Source: Fulvitalea axinellae (GTDB taxonomy: Bacteria > Bacteroidota > Bacteroidia > Cytophagales > Cyclobacteriaceae). From it: a DNA stretch of 64,000 nt. Shown piece by piece: positions 18,517 through 27,332 of this stretch (the stretch's first letter is position 1; every line of letters starts with the position of its first letter). The position numbers were made by a program, and so were the translations under genes. The notes beneath the pieces were generated by a model. The model worked only from the letters and a program-made list of their open reading frames with translations, was not told the origin of the DNA and ran no database searches. Where the stretch lies: positions 1,612,001-1,676,000 of the forward strand of contig NZ_AP025314.1 of assembly GCF_036492835.1 (NCBI RefSeq). The letters run 5' to 3'.

Positions 18517-18831
18517 ATGAGGACCATGAGGAAATTGTTGTTTTGTTTATTCGCTTTGGGCTTGTCCGCAACGTCGCTATATGCGGACGAGTGTAAAGGA
18601 AAAACCGTGGAAGGGAAAAAAGAAGGGACTTGGGTTTGCTTCTATGAAAACGGAAAAAAAAGGGAAGAGGGCGCTTACAAAACCGACGTGAAAGTAGGGG
18701 CGTGGAAATATTTTCATGAGAATGGAACCGTGGCCATGGAGGGGAACTATATCAAAGGCGTGGAAAAAGGTAAGTGGAAGATGTTCGACGAAGCGGGGAA
18801 ATTGCTTGAGGAAATTGATTACGGAAAATAA
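18517..18831 (+). CDS. Secreted MORN-repeat (YwqK-like) protein
   Basis: A 104-aa product with a signal peptide (hydrophobic core LLFCLFALGLSA, cleavage near ADE) followed by three MORN-type repeats of about 23 residues each: KKEGTWVCFYENGKK, KVGAWKYFHENG and EKGKWKMFDEAGK. This repeat type is found in proteins annotated as YwqK-family antitoxins and in many Bacteroidota periplasmic proteins, and is thought to mediate binding. No toxin partner is adjacent, so a toxin-antitoxin role is not supported. The start may be the second ATG at 18526, which gives a cleaner signal peptide. Confidence 0.8.
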   Translation: MRTMRKLLFCLFALGLSATSLYADECKGKTVEGKKEGTWVCFYENGKKREEGAYKTDVKVGAWKYFHENGTVAMEGNYIKGVEKGKWKMFDEAGKLLEEIDYGK

Positions 18832-18958
18832 AATCCGTTGATTTTTTTTCGGGACCTAAGCTTCTTGTAATGGTTTGGTCTTGAGTCTTTTCTATGACAA
18901 TAATGCCCCTGAGATACTCACGAGGGCGTTTTTTCGAGATAAAATAGTTTGTGAAAGG

Positions 18959-18989
18959 TTTGCGCCGATCGAAATTATGCCTACCTTTG
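18959..18989 (+). promoter_or_regulatory. Promoter of the tRNA-Leu cluster
   Basis: TTTG (18959-18962), 19-nt spacer, TACCTTTG (18982-18989): a full match to the Bacteroidota sigma consensus, 40 nt before the first tRNA. Confidence 0.85.
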
Positions 18990-19029
18990 CACAGCATTTC
19001 GGAAGGAGATGCAGCGAAAACAGAAAAAA

Positions 19030-19116
19030 GCGCACGTGGTGGAATTGGTAGACACGCCATCTTGAGGGGGTGGTGGCCTTACGGCCGTGGAGGTTCGACT
19101 CCTCTCGTGCGCACCA
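19030..19116 (+). tRNA. tRNA-Leu (anticodon GAG), copy 1
   Basis: An 84-nt class II tRNA plus encoded CCA. Acceptor GCGCACG pairs with CGTGCGC, discriminator A; the D arm holds GGAATTGGTAGAC; the anticodon stem CCATC/GGTGG encloses TTGAGGG (anticodon GAG, reads CUC/CUU); a long variable arm and GGTTCGACTCC T arm follow. It is the first of three tandem copies. Confidence 0.95.
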
Positions 19117-19150
19117 GTTTTGTTTTCGAAATACATACCAAGAATAATTT

Positions 19151-19234
19151 GCGCACGTGGTGGAATTGGTAGACACGCCATCTTGAGGGGGTGGTGGCCT
19201 TACGGCCGTGGAGGTTCGACTCCTCTCGTGCGCA
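19151..19234 (+). tRNA. tRNA-Leu (anticodon GAG), copy 2
   Basis: Identical to copy 1 over all 84 nt; no CCA is encoded after the discriminator A. It is separated from copy 1 by 34 nt of unrelated sequence, so the unit duplicated is the tRNA itself. Confidence 0.95.
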
Positions 19235-19241
19235 CTACCTT

Positions 19242-19325
19242 GCACATGTGGTGGAATTGGTAGACACGCCATCTTGAGGGGGTGGTGGCCTTACGGCCGT
19301 GGAGGTTCGACTCCTCTCATGTGCA
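19242..19325 (+). tRNA. tRNA-Leu (anticodon GAG), copy 3
   Basis: Identical to copies 1 and 2 except in the acceptor stem, GCACATG/CATGTGC instead of GCGCACG/CGTGCGC, where both strands have changed so that all seven pairs are kept. Only 7 nt separate it from copy 2. Confidence 0.95.
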
Positions 19326-19326
19326 C

Positions 19327-19361
19327 AAAGCCTTGTCCTTTTTTTCGGCAAGGCTTTTTTT
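19327..19361 (+). terminator. Terminator of the tRNA-Leu cluster
   Basis: AAAGCCTTG and CAAGGCTTTTTTT bracket a 13-nt loop directly after the third tRNA. Confidence 0.9.
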
Positions 19362-19549
19362 GTTAGAAAACGTATAGGTTGACTGCCACAGTTTGTTTTT
19401 TCACCTTTTTCAAACCACATTATCATTATAACCGAGCGTGGAAAGAATTCTTTCACCAAGCTTTCAATAGGGGAAATAGACAGTTGTTTCGAATTAATAG
19501 TGTTAGAGGGAGTCTTTAATGTATTGGTTATGAAATAACATAAAGTTCT

Positions 19550-20821
19550 ATGAAGGTATTCGTTAGGCTATTTTTGGTTACCGCTCTTGTCAGCGTAAAT
19601 GGATTTTTGTTCGGACAGTCTAATTTCAAACCCGGTTATATCAAAACTGCGAAAGGGGACAGTATAATTGGTTTCGTTAATTATCAGGATTGGGACCGGA
19701 CTCCTCGATTGATCAAGTTTAAACGTACTGTTGATGCGGAAGCCAACTCTTATGGCCCGGGTTCTTTATTGGCTTTCGGTTTAGTTTCTCCCGAAATAAA
19801 ATACGAAGCCTGCGATGTGAAGATGGATTTGGTTGAGCAAAGGGAAGGCAAGATTCCGCTTGATACAGATAACAAAGGCGTGTGGATTTTGCGTAGGGAA
19901 TTTCTTGAAGTGTTGGAAGCCGGAGAAATAAGTCTCCTTAGATATAAAGGTATCAGGGAGCTGTTTTTTATAAAAGTGAATGGAGTGGTTGAGCAATTGG
20001 TTCACCGCAAATATTATCTGCATAGAAACGGAGAAACCTTAATTAAGCATGACCAAACTTATAAGAGGCAATTGCTTTATGTTTTTCGGAATAATGATAA
20101 AGTAGATGAGCGTAGAATTAGAAAAGTAGGGTACAATTATGAGGATTTGAGAGAGCTGTTTAATGAGGTGTACACAACCGGAAAACCAGAAGAGAAAAAG
20201 GATAAGGAAAGATTCAAAAGGATATTGTTTCAGTATGGAGTTGTTGCGGGAGGTGGCGTTTCGTCAATTAGTTTTAAAGGTAATGCCAAACCTTCGGTGA
20301 CAGGCGCCGATTTTGCTCCGACAATAAACTTTTCGGCCGGTCTTTTTTCGGAATTTGTTTTGGTTAGCAATTTTAAGAGATGGTCGCTTTACAACGAATT
20401 GGTTTATAATTCGCGCTCCGTGGAGGGAGACTTTCTTTATCGTAGGGGACCTAGGCTTCTGAACGGCGAGACGGAAGTGGAATTGGGAACGTTGAGTTTG
20501 ACAAATATGGTACGCTATACTTACGGTTTCGGAAAAGTCAAAGTCTTCGTCGGTATTGGGATGAACGTCGCTTTTATTGCTGATGTATCCAGTGTCTCGG
20601 TGACAAAGTATGACAACGCGGAAGAGTCGGAGGTTTCCGAGCCGTTGAATGATGATAACATTCGGCCTTATTCGCTTGGTTTCGCGTCTGGTTTGGGATT
20701 GAGAACAGGAAGGTTTGTTGTTGAAGCCAGAGGGAACTTCTCAAGCAACTTCTCGGAACTTGTATTTATGGAAGCGAAAGCCAAAGACATTACGCTGATG
20801 CTTTCGTACAGGATTTTCTAA
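19550..20821 (+). CDS. Hypothetical outer-membrane beta-barrel protein
   Basis: A 423-aa product with a signal peptide (hydrophobic core about residues 6-18, cleavage after LFGQ). Residues about 25-220 form a soluble domain beginning PGYIKTAKGDSIIGFVNY, a start common in uncharacterised Bacteroidota proteins. From about residue 225 the sequence alternates polar and hydrophobic residues with glycines, as in outer-membrane strands, and the protein ends in LMLSYRIF with a terminal phenylalanine, as many outer-membrane proteins do. No specific function can be assigned. It is monocistronic, followed by a hairpin terminator. Confidence 0.75.
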   Translation: MKVFVRLFLVTALVSVNGFLFGQSNFKPGYIKTAKGDSIIGFVNYQDWDRTPRLIKFKRTVDAEANSYGPGSLLAFGLVSPEIKYEACDVKMDLVEQREGKIPLDTDNKGVWILRREFLEVLEAGEISLLRYKGIRELFFIKVNGVVEQLVHRKYYLHRNGETLIKHDQTYKRQLLYVFRNNDKVDERRIRKVGYNYEDLRELFNEVYTTGKPEEKKDKERFKRILFQYGVVAGGGVSSISFKGNAKPSVTGADFAPTINFSAGLFSEFVLVSNFKRWSLYNELVYNSRSVEGDFLYRRGPRLLNGETEVELGTLSLTNMVRYTYGFGKVKVFVGIGMNVAFIADVSSVSVTKYDNAEESEVSEPLNDDNIRPYSLGFASGLGLRTGRFVVEARGNFSSNFSELVFMEAKAKDITLMLSYRIF

Positions 20822-21130
20822 AACGTAATCCAAGCTTATACCCACTACGGGCCGGGCGGTAGTCTGGCCCTCTTTTTTAATGTTGCGAGGTCCATGTTTA
20901 TGCCCTTGTTTGTTTTTTTTAAGCGAATACATTACGTTTATCAGGTAATTGATAGCGAAAGAGGCGATTCCTCTTCCTTTTTTATCGCAGTGAAAAGCGG
21001 TTTTGTGGCGCGGACTTTTTGATTCCAAACTTTATTCATCGAAAACGTTCTGGTCAATTTGAGATAAGGAAGAATCTCTTTCCCGGGTGATGCGATCCGT
21101 TATTCGCCCGAAAAACGTAACGTTTCGAGT
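20822..21130. other. Intergenic region with terminator
   Basis: About 309 bp. GGGCC (about 20850) and GGCCC before a T run form a terminator of the upstream beta-barrel gene at about 20849-20878. The remainder holds no convincing frame; the promoter of the DUF2157 operon must lie here but I could not fix it. Confidence 0.5.
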
Positions 21131-22105
21131 ATGGAAACAAATTTTAATCGTGATGATATTCACTTGGTGGCCAGACACAGCGATTGGTCCGAAAGTGAAG
21201 TGTCCAAAGCCCTTGAAAAGGATGTTTATGCCGGTGCCGGCCGTTGGGTGACATTTTTCCGTTTGCTTTTTGTCGGATTGGGAGTAGGTTTAAGCGTTGC
21301 CGGCGTAGTGTTCTTTTTCGCTTATAACTGGGAGGCTCTGGACAAATTCGTAAAAATGTCTTTGGTCGGCGGACTATTGGTGGCGGTTACCGGAGTGGCG
21401 CTGTTCGCCAAAATTAATCCGCTGATTAAAAAAATACTTCTTACGGCCGCCGCGGTGTTGGTGGGAGTGCTGTTCGCGGTGTTCGGGCAAATTTACCAGA
21501 CGGGCGCGAACGCTTATGATTTCTTCCTTGCCTGGACGGTGTTCGTGGTTTTGTGGGTTTTGGTTTCGGACTTCGCGCCTTTGTGGTTTTTGTTTGTGGT
21601 ATTGGTTAATACGACCATCGCCCTTTATATGACCCAAAACCTGCCTTACAATTCGCCGTGGAATGATTACCTGAAAGCGGTCATCTTTGTAGTGAATGCG
21701 CTTGGCGCAACTTTGTCCGTGGTGCTTAGGGAAGTAAAGAAATACCGTGTACCCGGATGGTTTTCCAATACATTTTCGATCTATAGCGTCTTCTTGGCAA
21801 CGGCCGGATTGGTGGACTATGTGTTTAAAAAGAGCGTTGATCCGGTGGCGCTGTTGTCTTTGGCTTTGCCAGTGGCCTTTTTTTATGTTTTGGCCATAGT
21901 CTATTCACTGAAAAAGAAACTCCGCATTTATATAGCGCTGATCGCCCTGAGTCTGATTGTCATTATATCTTATCTGTTAGTGAAAGACTCCGGCTTTTCG
22001 GCGGAAGTGTTCCTTTTGGTAAGCGTATTTATTGTTGCCGCTGTGGGTGGCGTCATTGCGTTGTTGATGAAATTGCAAAAAAAGTGGGCCGATGATGGAG
22101 AATGA
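21131..22105 (+). CDS. DUF2157 domain-containing membrane protein
   Basis: A 324-aa integral membrane protein. A short soluble N-terminus (residues 1-40, including HSDWSESEVSKAL) precedes about eight to nine transmembrane helices. The DUF2157 hallmark GQIYQTGANAYDFFLAW is near residue 120. Function is unknown. It is the first of three overlapping genes: its end overlaps the next start by 14 nt. This DUF2157, DUF4401, GDYXXLXY order recurs in bacteria, so the three products probably form one membrane complex. Confidence 0.88.
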   Translation: METNFNRDDIHLVARHSDWSESEVSKALEKDVYAGAGRWVTFFRLLFVGLGVGLSVAGVVFFFAYNWEALDKFVKMSLVGGLLVAVTGVALFAKINPLIKKILLTAAAVLVGVLFAVFGQIYQTGANAYDFFLAWTVFVVLWVLVSDFAPLWFLFVVLVNTTIALYMTQNLPYNSPWNDYLKAVIFVVNALGATLSVVLREVKKYRVPGWFSNTFSIYSVFLATAGLVDYVFKKSVDPVALLSLALPVAFFYVLAIVYSLKKKLRIYIALIALSLIVIISYLLVKDSGFSAEVFLLVSVFIVAAVGGVIALLMKLQKKWADDGE

Positions 22106-23153
22106 AAATAGTTTCGAAGATAAACTGGACGCTTTGGTTGTTGCCGAAGGTATTACGGTGGACAAGGAAGCTGTAGTCACCGCCGTGGCTACGCGCAAGG
22201 TGGATAAATACGGAATAGCCATTAAGGCCCTTTCCGTGATAGGGGGCTCTTTGGCCGCCGGAACTTTTCTGGCCTTTTTTGTTCTGTCGAATTATGAAGG
22301 GGCTTGGCCTTTGGTTTTGGGGCTTGTCTTGATCGTGGCCGGTATGTTTATCGACAGCGTGAAGAACAAGATCATCAGCGTATCCGGAGTCTCGGTTTAC
22401 GCCATCGGTCTGTCGGCTTTTGTTTACGGTCTGGTCGAGTTTAGAATGGAAGAGGAGACCGTCTATCTCGTAGTGTTGATTATGGCCGTTTGCTCTTTGG
22501 TTTTGACCAAAAACAGCGTGATGGCTTTCGCGTTGGGCCTTTTGATTAACTTTTGCGTGTTTTCCCTTTGTATGGAATTGATAAGGGGAGCGGGCGCGGG
22601 TCTACAGATATTCACTTTCTTCGCCGGTGTTGTTTCGTTTTTGCTGATGTTCACCGAATCGCGATTGGTGACGTCTCTTCGCAAAAAGAACTGGCTGTTT
22701 CTGCCTTTGCGTTCCGCTTTTGTCATTTCGTATATTATCGGCGTGTTTTACGTATCGTTCCATACCTTTTTTAAGGTCAAGTACCCTTGGATATCGGTCT
22801 TTATGCCTGTTTTGGTTTCGGCCGTGGGCTTATGGATGGCGACACGGCGACTACAAACGGATATGTGGGTGAAAGTGTTGATTGCGCTTCTGACGCTTTT
22901 GCCGCTGGGGCTTACCGCTACTTTTCCGGCTATTGCCGGATGTTTCGCCGTGCTGTTGTTCTCGTATATGACGGGCTACCGTACGGGAATAGTTTTGGGC
23001 GTCGGCGGTTTGCTTTATGCCATCTGGTGGTATTATTATGATATGTCCGTTACGCTGTTGGCCAAGTCCATTAGTCTGTTCGTGTCGGGCTTGGTGTTTC
23101 TGGCGCTGTATTATTTGGCTTCAAAAAAACTTTTCGGAAATGGGAAAAATTAA
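22092..23153 (+). CDS. DUF4401 domain-containing membrane protein
   Basis: A 353-aa membrane protein with about ten hydrophobic helices after a soluble N-terminal segment of about 50 residues. It matches the DUF4401 partner found between DUF2157 and GDYXXLXY genes. The start at 22092 lies inside the end of the DUF2157 gene, and its own end overlaps the following gene by 14 nt, so translation of all three is probably coupled. No enzymatic motif is visible and the role is unknown. Confidence 0.82.
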   Translation: MMENENSFEDKLDALVVAEGITVDKEAVVTAVATRKVDKYGIAIKALSVIGGSLAAGTFLAFFVLSNYEGAWPLVLGLVLIVAGMFIDSVKNKIISVSGVSVYAIGLSAFVYGLVEFRMEEETVYLVVLIMAVCSLVLTKNSVMAFALGLLINFCVFSLCMELIRGAGAGLQIFTFFAGVVSFLLMFTESRLVTSLRKKNWLFLPLRSAFVISYIIGVFYVSFHTFFKVKYPWISVFMPVLVSAVGLWMATRRLQTDMWVKVLIALLTLLPLGLTATFPAIAGCFAVLLFSYMTGYRTGIVLGVGGLLYAIWWYYYDMSVTLLAKSISLFVSGLVFLALYYLASKKLFGNGKN

Positions 23154-23673
23154 AACAGCCGTAATTATCGCCAACCTGTGTTTGTTGGCCGGTTACTTTG
23201 TGTATTCCGTTTCCGCAAAGGAAAAAATCCTTGCCGACGGAAAGCTGGTGCTTTTGCGTTTGGCTCCGCGTGATCCCCGCTCTTTGATGCAGGGCGATTA
23301 TATGCGGCTCGATTACGAATTGGCCCGCAAGATGCGCGACAATAATAATAAGGATTTGCCGAAAAGGGGATGGTGTGTGTTGCGCGTAAACGCCGAAGGC
23401 GTGGCCGACAGCATTCGTTTGTTTACCGGCAACAAACCTTTGGCCTCTGACGAAGTGAAAGTGCGCTTTGACGGAGCGAACCGTTTCCGTATTTCTTTGG
23501 GCGCCGAGTCTTTCTTTTTTCAGGAAGGCAGGGGCGTCGCTTACCGTGACGCCAAATACGGCGGATTAAGGATAGACAAAGGCGGCCACAGTGTGCTAGT
23601 GGGCCTTTATAACGAGGATAGAAAGAAAATAGAGGACACCAATATCGTTCTCGATGATATGAACGATGAATAA
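23140..23673 (+). CDS. GDYXXLXY family protein
   Basis: A 177-aa protein with one N-terminal membrane anchor (residues about 5-22) and an extracytoplasmic domain carrying the name-giving motif GDYMRLDY near residue 51. I choose ATG 23140, which overlaps the DUF4401 gene by 14 nt; the frame is open from 23017 but that part is the shadow of DUF4401. It is the third member of the three-gene unit, and its function is not known. Confidence 0.85.
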   Translation: MGKIKTAVIIANLCLLAGYFVYSVSAKEKILADGKLVLLRLAPRDPRSLMQGDYMRLDYELARKMRDNNNKDLPKRGWCVLRVNAEGVADSIRLFTGNKPLASDEVKVRFDGANRFRISLGAESFFFQEGRGVAYRDAKYGGLRIDKGGHSVLVGLYNEDRKKIEDTNIVLDDMNDE

Positions 23674-23898
23674 CTCCGATTCCTTCTCGGATTTCTTTTA
23701 GATCTTTTTGAAAATGTAAACTTCGGAAGCGTTCGGGCAAAGCATTCTTCCGCAAACCTGTTTTGTCCGATGTTTTTCCGGAAAACTAAGGGCGAAAGCG
23801 TCGTGGCTTTTGTTCCCGTGGCTATTCTGTACTCTATATTTTGTTGGGAAAGCCATGCTTTCGTCCCGCGTCTTATTCTTTATTAAACACTTCTTAGT

Positions 23899-24420
23899 AT
23901 GTCATATATAATGGTGGACATCGAGGCGGACGGCCCGATTCCCGGCGAATATTCTATGGTTTCTTTCGGAGCCGTAGTGGTCGATGACAAATTGGACAGA
24001 ACCTTTTACGGGCGCCTCCGGCCCGTGTCCGAAAACTATTCGGAGGAAGCCTTGCGCGTATCGGGCCATACCCGCGATGAAACGATGGGGTTTGACGATC
24101 CCGAAAAAGTAATGGGCGAATTCGCCCTTTGGGTGAAGGAAAACAGTAAAGGCAGGCCCGTTTTCATCAGCGACAATAACGGTTTCGACTGGATGTTTGT
24201 CTGTTGGTATTTCCATCGCTTCACCGGCGAAAACCCTTTCGGCCATTCTTCCCAAAACCTCGGGAGCCTTTACAAAGGTTTGTGTGGCGACGCTTTCAAA
24301 AACTTTAAGCATTTGAGAGAAACGAAACATACGCACCATCCCGTGGACGACGCAAAGGGAAACGCCGAAGCGCTGTTGAAAATGAAAAAGGAAATGGGTT
24401 TGAAGATTTCCTTAAAGTAG
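23899..24420 (+). CDS. 3'-5' exonuclease, DnaQ/RNase T-like superfamily
   Basis: A 173-aa nuclease-like protein. The exonuclease I motif DIEADG is at residues 8-13, a middle aspartate is in DNNGFDWMF near residue 96, and motif III HHPVDDAKGNAEAL near residue 147 supplies the late His and Asp of the DEDDh type. These residues bind two metal ions and remove nucleotides from 3' ends of DNA or RNA. The stand-alone small form is related to proteins annotated as 3'-5' exoribonucleases. It lies 9 nt before the NADAR gene, so the two are probably co-transcribed. Confidence 0.85.
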   Translation: MSYIMVDIEADGPIPGEYSMVSFGAVVVDDKLDRTFYGRLRPVSENYSEEALRVSGHTRDETMGFDDPEKVMGEFALWVKENSKGRPVFISDNNGFDWMFVCWYFHRFTGENPFGHSSQNLGSLYKGLCGDAFKNFKHLRETKHTHHPVDDAKGNAEALLKMKKEMGLKISLK

Positions 24421-24429
24421 AAAACAAAA

Positions 24430-25008
24430 ATGATAATGAACGAAATGAAATATAGCTGGAAAAAGACCGTAGAGCTTTTCCGTTCCGGCAAATGTCCTCA
24501 CTTCCTTTTCTTTTGGGGACACAGGGCCAACCAGAAAGGAAACGTCACGAAGTCTTGCTTGAGCCAATGGTGGCCTTCGAGCTTCACCGTAGACGGAGTG
24601 ACCTACAAAAGCACCGAACACTGGATGATGGCCGAAAAAGCCAGACTCTTCAATGACGATAAGATGTTGGCCAAAATAATAGAAGCCGAAACCCCGGCCG
24701 AAGCGAAAAAGCTTGGCCGGAAGATAAGCCCCTTTGTGTTTGAACAATGGGTAGAGCATCGTTTTGAAATAGTGGTGAAGGGTAATTATCACAAGTTTAG
24801 CCAAAACGAAAAACTAAAGGCCTTTCTCTGCGGCACGGGCGATACCGTTTTAGTGGAAGCCAGTCCCGTCGATAACGTTTGGGGGATTGGTTTGACCGCC
24901 GACAGTTCTTCCGCGAATGATCCCGCTACTTGGCGCGGCGAAAATCTTTTGGGTTTTGCTTTGATGGAGGCGCGTGATAGGATTCTTGAAGTTGATGGCG
25001 CTGTTTAA
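24430..25008 (+). CDS. NADAR family protein (YbiA-like N-glycosidase)
   Basis: A 192-aa protein of the NADAR (DUF1768) family: FFWGHRAN near residue 27, SQWWPSSFTVDG, then YKSTEHWMMAEKARLF near residue 60 and the C-terminal block VDNVWGIGLTADS near residue 149. Family members include YbiA and enzymes acting on ADP-ribose-type N-glycosidic bonds, including removal of ADP-ribose from nucleic acid bases. It follows the exonuclease gene after 9 nt. Start choice between ATG 24430 and 24436 is open. A role in nucleotide damage or phage defence is inference from family and neighbour. Confidence 0.88.
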   Translation: MIMNEMKYSWKKTVELFRSGKCPHFLFFWGHRANQKGNVTKSCLSQWWPSSFTVDGVTYKSTEHWMMAEKARLFNDDKMLAKIIEAETPAEAKKLGRKISPFVFEQWVEHRFEIVVKGNYHKFSQNEKLKAFLCGTGDTVLVEASPVDNVWGIGLTADSSSANDPATWRGENLLGFALMEARDRILEVDGAV

Positions 25009-25059
25009 AGTAACTGATGTTGTGAAATGAAAGCTTGAGACACGATGAATAAATAAAGT

Positions 25060-25626
25060 GTGATGAAAGTATATGAATTATTGGAAGCGCTTAAAAAAAG
25101 GCCGGCGATGTTTCTGGGCAATGAATATACTTTTGACACTTTCAACGCCTTTATGTCAGGCTATTTATTGTTTCGTGAAAGGGATGATTTGAAATCGGAA
25201 GAGTATAACGACTTTTTCGATTTTAATTATTGGCTTTTAGGCCATATTCCGGAGCATTTTGGACAGGCGGGAGGATGGCATTGGCAAATTAAAAACAGAA
25301 ACAAAGGTAATGACCAGAATGCGTTTAGGGAGTTCTTTGAATTTCTTGATCTTTTTAAGGTAGCCAAAAGGAAGCGGGAAATAATTGAAATTGAACCTTT
25401 CCATTTTGTCGTGTCCACATATAACGCAGATCATGAGAAAGAATCAGAAAAACATGTGACAGTTTCCGAAATCCATAAAGTCACGATGGAATACACAAAG
25501 ACGATCTGGATGGAAGGCTATAGTGAAGGTGAAAAAGTTTTAGAAATAGGGTGTTTGAATGAAACTGAGTTTATAAAGGAATTAGATATTAGAAATATCA
25601 GATTCAAAATCTATGAAGGCAAATAG
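25060..25626 (+). CDS. Hypothetical protein with KKRPAMFLG N-terminal motif
   Basis: A 188-aa cytoplasmic product. The start (YELLEALKKRPAMFLGN, then FNAFMSGYLLFR) resembles a group of small proteins with an N-terminal KRPxMYLG element, some in immunity-like or polymorphic-toxin neighbourhoods; I do not know a proven function. It is rich in acidic and aromatic residues with no signal peptide. The region is more AT-rich than the surrounding genome. Its 3' end overlaps the longest frame of the following lipoprotein gene, but not the start I prefer for it. Confidence 0.65.
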   Translation: MMKVYELLEALKKRPAMFLGNEYTFDTFNAFMSGYLLFRERDDLKSEEYNDFFDFNYWLLGHIPEHFGQAGGWHWQIKNRNKGNDQNAFREFFEFLDLFKVAKRKREIIEIEPFHFVVSTYNADHEKESEKHVTVSEIHKVTMEYTKTIWMEGYSEGEKVLEIGCLNETEFIKELDIRNIRFKIYEGK

Positions 25627-25651
25627 ACTAATATCTTTTAAGGACAATAGG

Positions 25652-26149
25652 ATGACTCGGTTTGCCCGAGTCGTTTTGATTTTGTTATTGTTTTGTTCAT
25701 GTACAGAAGAAAAAGATGTGGCAAGGGAGCCGGATTTGTCTCTTGTAAAGCATTATGGAATTGGTAAAGAAGGCATCCTGTATCAGTTTTATGAGAAGTT
25801 CGGTTTTACGGATGTATGCGAACATTCACGTACTTATTTTAAAATCAAAAACTTTAAGCTTGATAAAACATGGAAAGCTCTGCCTTTAAGTGATAAAGAC
25901 AGGCTGAAAATAAATTCTATTTCGAATAAAGCTGATTCAGTTAAGGGGGACGCTATTCCTGTTATTTATAAAATGAAAGATTTCTATCTCGATATTTCAT
26001 TGGATATGAATGAATTCATTAAGGATTCAGTTCGTTTAGACGCTGTGAATCTAAGCAAAGGTTTTTACCGAGTCGGAAAAAAACATTTTGAAGTTTATAG
26101 CCCCCAAAGAGAAACGATATATTATGAGAAACATTCTTGTGATTATTGA
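25652..26149 (+). CDS. Hypothetical lipoprotein
   Basis: A 165-aa product from ATG 25652, with a short hydrophobic signal (ARVVLILLLF) ending in a lipobox-like LLFCSC, so the first or second cysteine would carry lipid. The rest is a soluble Lys/Asp-rich domain without recognised motifs. An upstream in-frame ATG at 25613 would bury the signal sequence and is less likely. AT-rich composition, like the preceding gene, suggests the pair arrived together. Confidence 0.65.
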   Translation: MTRFARVVLILLLFCSCTEEKDVAREPDLSLVKHYGIGKEGILYQFYEKFGFTDVCEHSRTYFKIKNFKLDKTWKALPLSDKDRLKINSISNKADSVKGDAIPVIYKMKDFYLDISLDMNEFIKDSVRLDAVNLSKGFYRVGKKHFEVYSPQRETIYYEKHSCDY

Positions 26150-26271
26150 TTCGCTCTAAAATGAAGTTAGAGGTTGTTTTAGTGATTTTTAAAGCTTGTT
26201 ATAGTATGTATTTATTTCGAGATTGTATTCAGTGAATTTTCGCTAGTTACCTTTTTAGTCAAATACAGACG

Positions 26272-27111
26272 ATGGATAAAAGACTTTTGACCATAGCGCT
26301 TTCTTTGTTTATGGGATTCGCTTGCCAAAGCAGGAAAGACGCAAATGAGAATAAGGCGCCGGAACAGGATACCGTTACCAATAATGAAAATGATACGCTG
26401 AAGGTAAAACGCAGGCGCATAAACATAGGCGTGGGGGGAATATCAAACGCCGACAATAGTCATTTGCCCACTTCCGTTGATAGTCTTGACACTTTCGCCG
26501 TGCCTGATTCCATCAAATTCCCTGGCGGACACCTTGGTTTCGCTCACGCTTTGGAGGTGGACTACAAAGGGGCGCAGAAATATTCCGATTATATAGAAAG
26601 CAAAACGGATAAGAACGCGAACGCGAAAGGGGTTAGGGTTACTCCTGATTCCATTGTTTTTAGGCTTGGGAACGGTAGCGACGCAATATTCAAAAATAAT
26701 GATGCGGACGATCCGGATAATTACTTGCAAAACGATTTTGTAAATTATGAATTTGTCAAAGGCTATTGGCCAGTTTTCCAAGGGTATTATGAATCCAAGG
26801 GTGTAGCAATGGTGAATAAAAAGGATGGTTCCGTTGTTAATGCCTGTAATTTCCCTGTCAGGCTAAATGATTCCCTTTTTGTCGCTATGAATTTTGATTT
26901 GCAAGCTGGATTCTTGTACAACGGATTTCAGTTTTTCCATAAAGACTCGGCAGGGAAATTAAAGATGATTCACGAATTGGAGTTCAATGATTGGGGGCCG
27001 AGCAATTGCAGAATTACGCCGGAGGGAGATCTTCTTATAGAAAGGAATCGTTTGACGCCTGATATGAAGGTCACGAAAGATTATCTGAAACTTCGACTTA
27101 TACAGGAATAA
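26272..27111 (+). CDS. Hypothetical lipoprotein
   Basis: A 279-aa product with an N-terminal lipoprotein signal ending in LFMGFAC at residue 18, a low-complexity acidic linker (residues about 20-45, Asn/Glu/Asp/Thr-rich), then a globular domain. No family is recognised. A terminator-like GC-rich hairpin (27241-27283) lies 130 nt downstream. Confidence 0.7.
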   Translation: MDKRLLTIALSLFMGFACQSRKDANENKAPEQDTVTNNENDTLKVKRRRINIGVGGISNADNSHLPTSVDSLDTFAVPDSIKFPGGHLGFAHALEVDYKGAQKYSDYIESKTDKNANAKGVRVTPDSIVFRLGNGSDAIFKNNDADDPDNYLQNDFVNYEFVKGYWPVFQGYYESKGVAMVNKKDGSVVNACNFPVRLNDSLFVAMNFDLQAGFLYNGFQFFHKDSAGKLKMIHELEFNDWGPSNCRITPEGDLLIERNRLTPDMKVTKDYLKLRLIQE

Positions 27112-27240
27112 AAGAGTTGATCGTATACGGAGGTTTCGCTTCCATTTTTGAAACGGAAGCGATGGTTTGAGAACAAACATTTTTTGCGGACGAAACTCTT
27201 CCGCTGGAAATCGCTCCGGATCATCTTGTTAAAACGCGAC

Positions 27241-27283
27241 AAAGCCCCGCGCCGGAATAAAACTGTTCCGTTGCGGGGCTTTT
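27241..27283 (+). terminator. Terminator downstream of the lipoprotein gene
   Basis: AAAGCCCCGC and GCGGGGCTTTT bracket a 22-nt loop that itself contains GGAAT/GTTCC pairing. Confidence 0.75.
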
Positions 27284-27332
27284 CTTTGCGGTTTATGGTC
27301 TTGATTATGGTGTTTTTGAGGCGGGTTCGGGC

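Noticed and set aside
18517..18831. Antitoxin role for the MORN-repeat (YwqK-like) protein
   Set aside because: It has a signal peptide and no toxin gene adjacent; the family name alone is not evidence of a toxin-antitoxin pair.
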